Of a stretch of DNA of 64,000 nt, positions 23,121 through 32,033 are shown piece by piece. The position numbers and the translations under genes are program-made. Each line of letters begins with the position of its first letter. The first letter of the stretch is position 1. Source of the stretch: Janthinobacterium aquaticum (GTDB lineage: Bacteria > Pseudomonadota > Gammaproteobacteria > Burkholderiales > Burkholderiaceae_D); NCBI RefSeq assembly GCF_009208565.1, contig NZ_WFLK01000009.1, forward strand, positions 124,001-188,000, read 5' to 3'. Below the pieces are notes generated by a model. It ran no database searches, was not told the DNA's origin, and was given only the letters and a program-made list of their open reading frames with translations.

Positions 23121-23843
23121 TCAGGTCTTGCCGGCAGGCTTGGCCTTGGGCGCCGTACGTTTTGCCGGTGCGCGTGCTTTGGCCGGTGTGGCTGTTTGCG
23201 CCGGCCCGGCTTCCTGCTTGCCAGCTGGCGCTGCCGGTTTGACGCCGGCAGGGTCGCTGGCCATGGCGCTGCTGACGGCCAGCTTGAACTGATCCTGTAA
23301 CAGATTCCACCAGACACTCGGGTTGGCCAACTGGGCAGCTGCTTGCGTCGCCGCATCGCCGGCCGCCGGATCGCCGGCCGGCGCGGCGGCGGCGGTTGGC
23401 GGCGCCTCGGCTTGCGGCTTGGCCTGCTGTGCCGGTTCGGGCGCGGCCGCTTTGGCTGCTGCCGGCTGCTGGAAAAATGCCGCGGCATACGGCACGGTCT
23501 CGAACAGCGACTTGTCGCTGGCGCCTGGCTGGGTCATGGCGGCGGCCATGCTGGCGCCCATCGACTGCAAGGTGGTAATTGTGCCGCGCTGCACTTCCAG
23601 CGCCTGGATACTGCCGCGCAGCATGCTGATATTGAGGTTGAGCCAGGTTTCAACGGCTTTCAAGTCGTTGATTTTCTTGTCCAGCTCTTCTACCGACAGC
23701 GTCGGCGCGGTAATGCCAGGTACGCCGAGGCCCGGCATGCCCATGCCGGGCACGCCCATGCTGCTCCACAGGTTCTTGACGAAATCGAGCGTATCGGTCA
23801 CAACTGCTGCGCCCGGCATCTGGGGCATATGTGGATTGGCCAT
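23121..23843 (-). CDS. phaM: PhaM-type PHA granule regulatory protein
   Basis: This 240-aa protein has an N-terminal α-helical region (TDTLDFVKNLWSSMGVPG, then SVEELDKKINDLKAVETWLNL) and an Ala/Pro/Lys-rich, histone-like C-terminus with KPA and KAKPA motifs. That is the build of PhaM, which links polyhydroxyalkanoate granules to the nucleoid and activates PHA synthase. The ATG at 23843 has GGAGA upstream; the longer ORF to 23942 has none. It implies PHA storage in this organism. No pha synthesis gene is in the window. Confidence 0.82.
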   Translation of the reverse strand: MANPHMPQMPGAAVVTDTLDFVKNLWSSMGVPGMGMPGLGVPGITAPTLSVEELDKKINDLKAVETWLNLNISMLRGSIQALEVQRGTITTLQSMGASMAAAMTQPGASDKSLFETVPYAAAFFQQPAAAKAAAPEPAQQAKPQAEAPPTAAAAPAGDPAAGDAATQAAAQLANPSVWWNLLQDQFKLAVSSAMASDPAGVKPAAPAGKQEAGPAQTATPAKARAPAKRTAPKAKPAGKT

Positions 23844-24004
23844 GAAACTCTCCTGTAGGTGGTTTGCCCTTAGCGTAGCAGATATCAGCTTGCTACTGAC
23901 AGCTGGCGCCTGACATTTTTTTGCCAACATTTGCTTACACAAAACAATTGCGGCAAAAGCAGCAGTAAGCTTGAAAAAACGCGGCAGGCGTTACACTTGT
24001 GTCC

Positions 24005-25126
24005 ATGACGTCAGCTTCCTTCTTCTCGCCGCCACGCCGCCGCACCGTGATTTTCATCGTGGTGATCGTGGTGCTGCACTACCTGGCGCTGCGCTGGCTT
24101 ACTTTGCAGGCGGGTAGCAGGCTGCCCGTGCAGGACAGCGTGCATGAAACCAGCGTGGCGCTGCTGCCCGACACCAGTGCGCCGCCGCCGCTGCCGCCGG
24201 TGGCGCCGTCGTTGCCGGAGCCGGCCTTGGCGCCGCCGCCCTTGCCGACGTTGCCGCTGGCCGCCATCAATGCCGAGGCGCCGCCAGTGGCGCCGGTGGC
24301 CGCTGATGCACCAGCAGCAGCGCCTGCTGTTGCAGTGCAGCAAGCGCCTCCTGAGACCGCGTCCGAGCCTGCACCCGAGACCGTTGCGGCAAGTCCGGCG
24401 GAGCCGCCGCCACCGGCCGCACCGGCCGCGCCGCGCTACAAGACCAGCGTGCCGGCGTCGGCCCAATTCGACATGCAGGTGGACCGCCGCGATGCCGACG
24501 GCACCAAGTGGACCGGCGTGGCGTCGATGTCGTGGAATAACCGCGGTGACAGTTATCGCCTGGGTTTCGAAGCGGGCATCAGCATGCTGGTGACCCGCAT
24601 CAACCTGCTGGTGATGCACAGCGAGGGCGTCATCGACGCCAGCGGCGTGGCGCCGCGCACGGTGACGGAAAAGCGCCGCGGCCGCGCGCAGACGGCCACG
24701 CACTTTGATCCCGACAAGAAAACCATCACGTTTTCCGCCACCACGGCCAGCGTGCCGTGGCAGGAGGGTGCGCAGGACAAGGCCAGCGTGCCGTTCCAGC
24801 TGGCCGCCATCGGCCGCGGCGACGTCAACCAGCTGGCCGGCAATATCGACATCCTGGTGGGCGAGGAAAAAGGCGCGGCCGTGTTTCGCTTCAAGCTGGT
24901 GGGCGAGGAGGAACTGGAAACGAAGATGGGCCGGCTGGTGACCTGGCATCTGAGCCGCCCGCCCAAGCCGGGCACTTATTCGTCGCAGCTCGATATCTGG
25001 CTGGCGCCGTCGCTGCAATGGTATCCGGTGCAGATACGCAATACCGAGGCCAGCGGCGCCGTGACCACCCAAACCGTGAGTCAAATTACTGTCAACGATA
25101 CAACAAAAGATACAACAGGAAAATAA
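24005..25126 (+). CDS. DUF3108 protein with membrane anchor and Pro-rich linker
   Basis: A 373-aa protein with one N-terminal membrane segment (TVIFIVVIVVLHYLALRWL). A Pro/Ala-rich linker of ~110 residues follows, TonB-like in composition. The periplasmic DUF3108 domain (residues ~150-360) carries the closing LDIWLAPSLQWYPVQIR. The start is ATG 24005, with an in-frame GTG at 23999 as alternative. A second DUF3108 protein follows after one base and shares the WLAPSLxWYPV motif, so the pair arose by duplication. Function unknown. Confidence 0.8.
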   Translation: MTSASFFSPPRRRTVIFIVVIVVLHYLALRWLTLQAGSRLPVQDSVHETSVALLPDTSAPPPLPPVAPSLPEPALAPPPLPTLPLAAINAEAPPVAPVAADAPAAAPAVAVQQAPPETASEPAPETVAASPAEPPPPAAPAAPRYKTSVPASAQFDMQVDRRDADGTKWTGVASMSWNNRGDSYRLGFEAGISMLVTRINLLVMHSEGVIDASGVAPRTVTEKRRGRAQTATHFDPDKKTITFSATTASVPWQEGAQDKASVPFQLAAIGRGDVNQLAGNIDILVGEEKGAAVFRFKLVGEEELETKMGRLVTWHLSRPPKPGTYSSQLDIWLAPSLQWYPVQIRNTEASGAVTTQTVSQITVNDTTKDTTGK

Positions 25127-25127
25127 A

Positions 25128-25892
25128 ATGCATACTTTCAATCGATTCAAAACCGCGCTGGCGGCAGGTTTGCTGGCCGCGGCCGCCAGTTCCGCCTTTG
25201 CCGCCGACGAGGCGGTCGAACATCCGGTGATCAAGCGTCCGTTCAAGCTGCTGCCGTCGGCCGACCTGGTTTATACGATCAAGGCAAAACAAAAGGGGTT
25301 GTCGCTGTCGGGCGAATCGACCAGCAACTGGCGCGCCGGCGACGGCAAATACGCGCTGCTGGCCGAAACCCGTGCCGCGCTGTTCGGCAAGATCCTCGAA
25401 CAGCGCAGCGACGGCACGGTCGACGATTACGGCCTGGCGCCGGCGCAGTTCGTGGAAAAACGTTTCCGCAAGGAAGCGGCCACCACCGTGTTCAACCGCG
25501 ACAGCAAGACCATCACCTTCAGCGAAGGCGACAAAAGCTATCCGCTAAACGGTGGCGAGCAGGACCGCAACAGCACGGTCTGGCAACTGTCGGCCGTGGC
25601 GCGCGCGGCGCCCGAGAAATTCGTGCCCGGTTCATCCTGGACCTTCTTTGTTGCCGGCCGCAATGACGCCGAACCATGGACCTTCAAGGTAGTGAAGGAA
25701 GAGCCGGTGGCCACCGGCCAGGGCGAGGTACAGGCGATCCACCTGATCAAGACCCCGCCTCCGAACAAGAAAGGCCAGCAGGTCGACCTGTGGCTGGCGC
25801 CTTCGCTGGAGTGGTATCCGGTCAAGATAACGTTTGCCGACGATGATGGTGATTATGTGGAGCAGACGCTGCAAAAGATTGTCAAAAAATAA
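25128..25892 (+). CDS. DUF3108 periplasmic protein
   Basis: This 254-aa protein has a signal peptide ending SAFA/ADEA and a DUF3108 domain over most of its length (LVYTIKAKQKGLSLSGEST, then LWLAPSLEWYPVKITF). It is the soluble partner of the anchored DUF3108 protein immediately upstream (one base apart, RBS AGGAAAAT within the preceding gene). A role in the envelope is likely, but no activity is established for the family. Confidence 0.82.
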   Translation: MHTFNRFKTALAAGLLAAAASSAFAADEAVEHPVIKRPFKLLPSADLVYTIKAKQKGLSLSGESTSNWRAGDGKYALLAETRAALFGKILEQRSDGTVDDYGLAPAQFVEKRFRKEAATTVFNRDSKTITFSEGDKSYPLNGGEQDRNSTVWQLSAVARAAPEKFVPGSSWTFFVAGRNDAEPWTFKVVKEEPVATGQGEVQAIHLIKTPPPNKKGQQVDLWLAPSLEWYPVKITFADDDGDYVEQTLQKIVKK

Positions 25893-26063
25893 GCTCGTAT
25901 TTTGATTGTTGCTTTGTTGCAATTTTGTCGCCGACGCTGCCAAAAGCCGGGTCCAGACCCGGCGCGGCCGACCCCAACTGTTATACTGACGCCCCCGCGA
26001 ACCCCCAAGCCCGCAGCGCCGTCTATGCCCTGCGCAGCCCGCTGAACACTCATCCGGAATAGA

Positions 26064-27455
26064 ATGATTGATATAATGGCAAGTGCAGCCGTGGCTGCGG
26101 ACGCAAACCAGACTGAGCAGCAACAACAGGAACACCAGGACACGCTGCAGGCGCATTTCCAGCCCAATATCTCGGCCGACGAGATCGAACAGGTGTTCCA
26201 CCTGAAGCGCGCGCAGCCGCTGCTGCAGGTGTTTACCGCCTTGTTTCATGGGGGCTTTGACGGCGTGCTGGTGCGTTTGCTGGTGTTGCGCGAGCTGGCG
26301 GCCGATGCCGGCACCTCGGCCTATACGCGCGCCGATATCAACACCAAGCTGGCCTACCTGCTGCCGGAAAGCCTGGAAACGGTGCTGCTGCGCCTGCGCA
26401 GCAACCAGTTGCTGGCCTGGGATGCGCAGCAGGGCGTGTATCGCGTCACGCCGATGGCGCGCAATGTGCTGTCGGCCATCGACGGCCTGCTGGGCCTGGG
26501 CCAGAGCGAAGACGAGGCCGAGATGGGCTTTCTGCTGTCGCAGGTGGCCGGTTCGCAGGCGGTGGGCGGCGTGTCGGTCGAGCAGTTGCAGCATCTGCTG
26601 GGGCGCCTGGTCGACCTGACCGATGAATTTTCCGACGCGATTGCTTCCGGTTCCGAGTTCCGCCTGCGCGCCGCGCAGGTCAAATGGAACCTGGCCTGCG
26701 ACTGGGTCGAGAAGGGCTCGGAAATCCTGCTGGCCATTACCTCCGATGAAAACGCCGATGGCGCCACGCACAAGGCGGCGCAGGCGATCGGCCGCGCCCA
26801 GAGCAAGCTGCTCAATATGCAGGGCATGTTCTCGCGCGCCCTCAACCAGATCGAGCGCCAGCGTGTGCACCTGGGGCAGTCAGGCCTGTCGACCACCGAT
26901 ATCAAGCGCTGGCTGCTGCAGCACGAGGATCTGGCCAGCCTGGCTGAAAACGCCATCGACCAGCCGGTGGTGCCGCTGTTTGCCACGCCGGCCGAGATGA
27001 TCGACGTGGCCGAGACCGAACTGCTGTCCGAACGCGCGCTGGGCACTGCCAGTACCGGCCTGCCCAGCGGCGAAGACGCGCCCACCACCATCAGCGAAGG
27101 CCCTGCCATGCAACTGGAACTCGATGATCTGCTCGAACGCCTGTCCAATTTTGCCAGCCTGGGCAACTTCCCCAGTATCGGCGAAGAGGCGCCCAAGACG
27201 GCCGCCGTGCATGAGTCGCTGCTGCCGGCCAGCTTTGCCGTCGCATCCTACCGCGCCTCGATGCTGCCGCTGTTGGGCGACGAGTCCGAAGCGAGTCTGC
27301 AGGGCGCCACGGCCGAGCTGGCGCGCCTGCCGATCACCTTTACACCAAGCGACGAGCTGGTGCAATTGAACGACCCGCATGTGGCGGCCATGTCGATTGC
27401 CTCGCTTTCGCTCAATTTCTCTCTTGATTTAGATAGCGGCACTGCCGATGAATGA
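26064..27455 (+). CDS. MukF/MksF/JetA-like kleisin subunit
   Basis: This 463-aa protein begins a condensin-type operon. It has an N-terminal winged-helix region (ALFHGGFDGVLVRLLVLREL, then INTKLAYLLPESLETVLLRL), a central helical domain (residues ~150-290) and an acidic, flexible C-terminus. This matches kleisins of the MukF/MksF/JetA class in place and build, though sequence likeness alone is weak. It overlaps the next gene by 8 bp. A TATACT box at 25982-25987 may be the promoter. The assignment depends on the neighbouring SMC gene. Confidence 0.68.
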   Translation: MIDIMASAAVAADANQTEQQQQEHQDTLQAHFQPNISADEIEQVFHLKRAQPLLQVFTALFHGGFDGVLVRLLVLRELAADAGTSAYTRADINTKLAYLLPESLETVLLRLRSNQLLAWDAQQGVYRVTPMARNVLSAIDGLLGLGQSEDEAEMGFLLSQVAGSQAVGGVSVEQLQHLLGRLVDLTDEFSDAIASGSEFRLRAAQVKWNLACDWVEKGSEILLAITSDENADGATHKAAQAIGRAQSKLLNMQGMFSRALNQIERQRVHLGQSGLSTTDIKRWLLQHEDLASLAENAIDQPVVPLFATPAEMIDVAETELLSERALGTASTGLPSGEDAPTTISEGPAMQLELDDLLERLSNFASLGNFPSIGEEAPKTAAVHESLLPASFAVASYRASMLPLLGDESEASLQGATAELARLPITFTPSDELVQLNDPHVAAMSIASLSLNFSLDLDSGTADE

Positions 27456-28158
27456 CGATTCCCAAATCCTGATTGCGCGCCTGCTCACGCATCAAACCCT
27501 GCGCCGCGACGACAAGCTGGTCAAGCGCGTGCTGTCGGACGAGCTGTTCCGCGCCGAGATCGATGCGCGCCTGCTGGCCTGCGGCATGAAGCTGCTCGAC
27601 AACGTGTATGCCGACCATGTGACGCTGGCCCTGTCGCGCACCATCGAGCCGAAGATTTTCGGCGCGCGCGACGTCTGGCAGAACAATAACTTCGGCCTGG
27701 CGAGGGATGGCGTGGCGCTGCTGGTGGTGCTGTGGGCGCAAATCATCCTGCCCAAGCGCGAACGCCAGGAAACCCACCAGCATGCCGACGACGACCAGAA
27801 CGACATGTTCGGCACCGACAAGCCGCTGCCGCGCGCCGAAGACACCTCGGTCGGGATTGCCTACAAGGCGCTGCTGGCCGACTTCGGCGATAAATTGGGC
27901 AAGAAGACCCGCATGGACATGAATCTGGGCACGCTGGCCAAGCTGGGCTTTATCGAGCGGCGCGGCGACTATATCCTGGAAGGCCCGCTGCTTGACCTGA
28001 TGATGGATACCGATGTGCTCAAGGAACGCATTATCAACGGCGCGCTGGCCGACGTCTTCAAGCGCGTGCCGGCGCGGCTGGTACCGGTTGGCGAACCGCT
28101 GTCGGAGCCCGATGCCGAGCCGCTGGACGGCCTCGATGAATCTCAATTGCCTCACTGA
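27448..28158 (+). CDS. MukE/MksE/JetB-like KITE subunit
   Basis: This 236-aa protein lies between the kleisin and SMC genes, overlapping the first by 8 bp and ending 8 bp before the second. It shows the tandem winged-helix style of KITE subunits (LLACGMKLLDNVYADHVTLAL, then GVALLVVLWAQIILPK and NLGTLAKLGFIERRGDYILEG), with an acidic His/Asp-rich loop (HQHADDDQND). KITE proteins bind the kleisin and modulate the SMC motor. Identification rests on position, size and fold pattern. Confidence 0.66.
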   Translation: MNDDSQILIARLLTHQTLRRDDKLVKRVLSDELFRAEIDARLLACGMKLLDNVYADHVTLALSRTIEPKIFGARDVWQNNNFGLARDGVALLVVLWAQIILPKRERQETHQHADDDQNDMFGTDKPLPRAEDTSVGIAYKALLADFGDKLGKKTRMDMNLGTLAKLGFIERRGDYILEGPLLDLMMDTDVLKERIINGALADVFKRVPARLVPVGEPLSEPDAEPLDGLDESQLPH

Positions 28159-28166
28159 AAGCTGCC

Positions 28167-30998
28167 ATGTTTCATATCAAATCGCTGGAACTGGTGCACT
28201 GGGATTACTGGCAGCGCATCAAGAATATTCCGCTCGATGCCAAGATCATCACCATTGCCGGCCAGAACGGCTCGGGCAAGACCACTTTGCTCGACGCCTT
28301 GCGCACGCTGTTCGGCCTGGACTGCTCGATGGGCCGCACCTACAAGCACTATGCACGCCACTCGGGCCAGCAGACGGCCTGGCTGCGCGCCGTGGTCGAC
28401 AACCGCAACCGGGGCCGGCAACTGTCGAACCGGCCGTTTCGCAGTTCCGGTTTTTTCAGCGACGATGAAGTCACGCTGTTTTGCCAGATACAGAAAAACG
28501 GCGGCGACTGGAAGCGCCAGTATCTGATGCGTCCGGGTAATGTGCAGATCGAGGACATCAGCGACGCCAACGACTGGCTGGGCGTGGAAAACTACCGCAA
28601 GCGCCTGGCCAATGCCGGTTTGTCGCAGGCCATGTCGAAAGTGCTGGCGTTAGAGCAGGGCGAAACCGACAAGCTGTGCGAATATGCGCCGCGCCAGCTG
28701 CTCGACCTGGTGTTCCAGGTGTTTGGCGACAAGGAGGTGCTGGACGCCTATGACGAAGCCAAGCGCCATCAGCGCGATACCGAAGAAGAACTGAAACGCT
28801 TCGAGGCCGAACTGGAAGCGTCGAAAACCAATCTGGAAGGCCTGCGCCTGCGCGTGGCCAACTATCATCAGTGGGAAGGGCTGCACAAGGAGCGGCGCAA
28901 CCTGCTCGAAGAAGTGCTGCCCAGCCTGCAGTACCACGAGGCGCGCGAAAAAGCCGCGCAGGCCAGCCGCCAGCTGCGCGATGCGCGCAAGCCAATGGCT
29001 CAGCTCGACCCGCTGCTGGCCGACAAGCGCAATGCGCTCGCTGCGCAGGCCAAGGCGCTGTCGGACGCGCAGATGAACGAAACGCTGCTCGAGCAGGAAT
29101 CGATCGGCCTGCAAAGCCGCCTGTCACTGATCAATGCCAAGCTCAAGCCGATCGACAGCCTGCTCGAACAGAAAGAGCGGCTGCAGAAACTGGCGGCCGA
29201 TTCGGGCAGCGATATTGCTGAAGTGGCGGTGCAGCTGGAACAGAAAGAAGCCGAACTGCTGCGCCAGCGCCAGCAGCGCGATGCAGTCGCTGCGCGCATT
29301 GCCGCCGACCAGGCCACGATTGCCGCGCTGCAGGGCAAGACCGCCATGCCGGAGCCGGACAATGTACGCGCCATGCGCCGTGCGCTGCGCGACGCCGGTA
29401 TCGGCCACGCCATGCTGTCCGATATCGTGGAAGTAACCGACAGCCGCTGGCAGGGCGCGGTCGAAGGCGTGCTCGGCGGCTACGCCTCGGTGGTGCTGCT
29501 CGACCAGGCCAAGGATGCTGCTGCCGCCTACCGGCTGGCGGAAAAAGAGCGCTATCGCCACTTTATCGTGCCCGACCTGGTCACCGCACCGGTGGCGAAA
29601 GACGACAGCCTGCTGGCGGTGGTAAAGTTTTCCGCGCCGGTGCCCTCGTGGCTGATCGATCAGCTGTCGCGCATCGGCCGCGTCGATTCGGTCGAAGCGG
29701 GCTTCAAGCTGGGCAACCAGGAAGAATGGATCACGCCCGAAGCCTATCACCGCGAACGGCGCGGCGGGCGCTCGCTGTTTGTGGAAGCGTCGCGTTATCG
29801 CTTCGGCCAGGCCGGCCGCAGTGGCCGCATGGAAGCGCTGCAGCGCTCGTTGCCGGGCCTGGAAGCGCAGGAAGACACGCTGACGCTGGCCATTTCCAAA
29901 CTGGCGGGCGAAGTGGGCGCACTGAAGGGCCGTATTGCCGGCGTCGATGCGGCCAAGGAATTGAGTGCGCGCCAGGACGAATTTGCTGAAGCGCTGCGCA
30001 ATGCCAAGCCGTTGAAAGAAGAGCGGCTGGAAGTGGGCACGCGCCTGGGCGAACTGCAAAACCTGACCAAGAACGCCACCGTGGTGCGCACGCGCGCCGA
30101 TACGGTCTGGCAGAACGCGCGCCTGGCCCTGTCGGAAGCGGAAGCCGGCTCGCGCCTCGGCTACAAGAAGCAGATCGAGCAGCGCGCCGAGCATGCGCGC
30201 GCCTTGCTGGCGCTGCGCCGCACCTGGCGCCATCTGCCGAAAAGCTGGCGCCGCGCGAGCCGGCGCGCCGCGCTGGTGGCCGAACACCAGAATGCGCACC
30301 AGGTCGATTTGCGCGTAGCGAGTCTGCAGACCAGTCTGGCGCGCGACGACTGGGAACTGGACGCCACCGTGATCGACCAGCACCACCGCCTGGCCGAGCA
30401 ATTGCAGGGCCGCCAGTCGGAAACCGACGAGCGCCGCTACCAGAACAACCGCGCCATCGAAGCGACCGGCAATGCGCGCGGCGCCTATATGGAGCGGCTG
30501 CGCTACACAATCAAGACCTACAGCAAGAACATCAAGGAGCTGGGGGCGCTGGCCGGCATCGAAGTGCAGGCCGATCCGGTACGGCTGGAAAACGACGATG
30601 TGCAGCTGTCGCAGGCAGGCCTGCATGTGCGCTTCAAATTCGACGGCAAGGGCGTGATCGGCATGAACGACGGTGAAGCGTCGGGCGGCCAGCAGGTGAT
30701 GAAGTCGCTGGTGCTGCTGATCGGCCTGCTGAAGTCGGAAGACGGTTCGGGCGGCTTTGTATTTATCGACGAACCGTTTGCCCACCTGGATATCCGCAAT
30801 ATCCAGCTGGTCGGCGAGTTTTTGAAAAACACCGAAGCGCAATACCTGATGACGACGCCGCTCACGCATAATACCGATGTCTATGATCCGTCCGAACTGA
30901 CCTTGATTACCAGCAAAAAGAAAAAGGATGCACCATGGGCACAACCGATTTTTGTCTTGCAGCGGCGCCAGGAAACCCCGGCCGTCAAAGGGGCTTGA
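28167..30998 (+). CDS. SMC-like condensin ATPase (MukB/MksB/JetC class)
   Basis: This 943-aa protein has Walker A (GQNGSGKTTLLDAL at ~32) and a Q-loop segment close to true SMC proteins (LEQGETDKLCEYAP). Coiled coil runs ~215-395, a hinge-like domain ~395-560 (MLSDIVEVTDSRWQGAVEG), and coiled coil ~560-800. The signature is SGGQQVMKSL (~839) and Walker B is FVFIDEPFAHLD (~868). It would extrude or clamp DNA with the two upstream gene products. The expected fourth gene, the Toprim nuclease jetD/mksG, is absent: an exported DUF4424 protein follows 2 bp later. Confidence 0.85.
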   Translation: MFHIKSLELVHWDYWQRIKNIPLDAKIITIAGQNGSGKTTLLDALRTLFGLDCSMGRTYKHYARHSGQQTAWLRAVVDNRNRGRQLSNRPFRSSGFFSDDEVTLFCQIQKNGGDWKRQYLMRPGNVQIEDISDANDWLGVENYRKRLANAGLSQAMSKVLALEQGETDKLCEYAPRQLLDLVFQVFGDKEVLDAYDEAKRHQRDTEEELKRFEAELEASKTNLEGLRLRVANYHQWEGLHKERRNLLEEVLPSLQYHEAREKAAQASRQLRDARKPMAQLDPLLADKRNALAAQAKALSDAQMNETLLEQESIGLQSRLSLINAKLKPIDSLLEQKERLQKLAADSGSDIAEVAVQLEQKEAELLRQRQQRDAVAARIAADQATIAALQGKTAMPEPDNVRAMRRALRDAGIGHAMLSDIVEVTDSRWQGAVEGVLGGYASVVLLDQAKDAAAAYRLAEKERYRHFIVPDLVTAPVAKDDSLLAVVKFSAPVPSWLIDQLSRIGRVDSVEAGFKLGNQEEWITPEAYHRERRGGRSLFVEASRYRFGQAGRSGRMEALQRSLPGLEAQEDTLTLAISKLAGEVGALKGRIAGVDAAKELSARQDEFAEALRNAKPLKEERLEVGTRLGELQNLTKNATVVRTRADTVWQNARLALSEAEAGSRLGYKKQIEQRAEHARALLALRRTWRHLPKSWRRASRRAALVAEHQNAHQVDLRVASLQTSLARDDWELDATVIDQHHRLAEQLQGRQSETDERRYQNNRAIEATGNARGAYMERLRYTIKTYSKNIKELGALAGIEVQADPVRLENDDVQLSQAGLHVRFKFDGKGVIGMNDGEASGGQQVMKSLVLLIGLLKSEDGSGGFVFIDEPFAHLDIRNIQLVGEFLKNTEAQYLMTTPLTHNTDVYDPSELTLITSKKKKDAPWAQPIFVLQRRQETPAVKGA

Positions 30999-31000
30999 GC

Positions 31001-32023
31001 GTGCTGCGCAAGCTGGCGCTGGCCGCCGCCGTCACGTTGTGCCTGGCAGCGACGGTGCAGGCCAACGACGGCATCGGCTCGATCACCACCGGCGGCATCG
31101 TGTTTGGCAAGACCGATGCGGTGGCCATGAAAAAGGAAGTGCTCAACGTCAGCCCTGCGCTGATCAGGGTTGAATACGAGTTTCTCAATGAGTCGTCGCG
31201 CGATGTGGAGGAAACCATATTCTTCCCCTTGCCCGAATACCAGGCAGGCTACCACCAGTCGCCCACGTATTACGGCCAGCCCAAAGATTTTTCAATCGAG
31301 GTCGATGGCCAGCCCAAGGCTTACCAGACGCGGCTCGAGGCCAAACTGGACGGCAAGGATGTGACGGCGCGCCTGAAGGCGCTGGGCCTGTCGAACGAAC
31401 AGATCGCCTATTTTCCGTCCTACACGCTGTTTGACAAAAAGGTTGCCAAGCTCACTGCTGCGCAGCAAAAAGCGCTGATTGCCGACGATTTGCTGGCCAA
31501 ACTAGACGACGAGGAAAACTGGGTGCCGGCCTGGAGTGTGAAGATTATCTACCAGTGGCAGCAGAAATTTCCGGCCGGTAAAGTAGTGCGCGTGCGCCAT
31601 CAATATGCGCCGTTTATTGCGGCTGGCCCCGGCGCGTCCTACCTGGGCGAAGGCAAGGAGTTCGAGCAGAAATACTGTGGCGACAAGGCGTTCTATGCGA
31701 CCTGGAACAAGCTTGCCAAGAAGCAGGGCGAGAGTGGCTTTGTCAATGCGGCGTGGGTGTCGTACATATTAACCACCGGGAACACCTGGAAGAATGGCAT
31801 CGAAGACTTCACGCTCAATCTGGTCAAGGAAAAACCGGACGAACTGATCAGCCTGTGCTTCCCGGGCACCTTCAAGAAAATCAATCCCACCACGCTGCAA
31901 GTGAAGCTGCGCAACTTCCGTCCGCAGCAGGAATTGAATGTGTATTTCGGTAATTTGGATAACGGTGCTGAAAACACCGGCGTGGCGCCCAAGCTGCCAG
32001 CCAATTTTGGCATCGGAAAATAA
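31001..32023 (+). CDS. DUF4424 exported protein
   Basis: This 340-aa protein has a signal peptide (LRKLALAAAVTLCLAATVQA) followed by NDGIGSITTGGIVFGKTDAV, typical of DUF4424. The GTG at 31001 is chosen because the signal peptide then starts at once and AAGG lies upstream; an ATG at 30935 would place it within the SMC gene. It is 2 bp after the SMC stop, hence probably cotranscribed, but its periplasmic location argues against a part in the condensin. Function unknown. Confidence 0.78.
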   Translation: MLRKLALAAAVTLCLAATVQANDGIGSITTGGIVFGKTDAVAMKKEVLNVSPALIRVEYEFLNESSRDVEETIFFPLPEYQAGYHQSPTYYGQPKDFSIEVDGQPKAYQTRLEAKLDGKDVTARLKALGLSNEQIAYFPSYTLFDKKVAKLTAAQQKALIADDLLAKLDDEENWVPAWSVKIIYQWQQKFPAGKVVRVRHQYAPFIAAGPGASYLGEGKEFEQKYCGDKAFYATWNKLAKKQGESGFVNAAWVSYILTTGNTWKNGIEDFTLNLVKEKPDELISLCFPGTFKKINPTTLQVKLRNFRPQQELNVYFGNLDNGAENTGVAPKLPANFGIGK

Positions 32024-32033
32024 AGGAAACAAC

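Noticed and set aside
25946..25963. Intrinsic terminator GCCGGGTC/GACCCGGC after the DUF3108 pair
   Set aside because: The stem is perfect but the loop would be only two to four bases and no T-run follows on the plus strand.
29124..30944. A 606-aa minus-strand frame across the SMC gene
   Set aside because: Antisense shadow; the plus strand has full ABC-ATPase motifs.
31001..32023. Possible JetD/MksG nuclease after the SMC gene
   Set aside because: The protein has a signal peptide and DUF4424 features, no Toprim domain, and would be exported.
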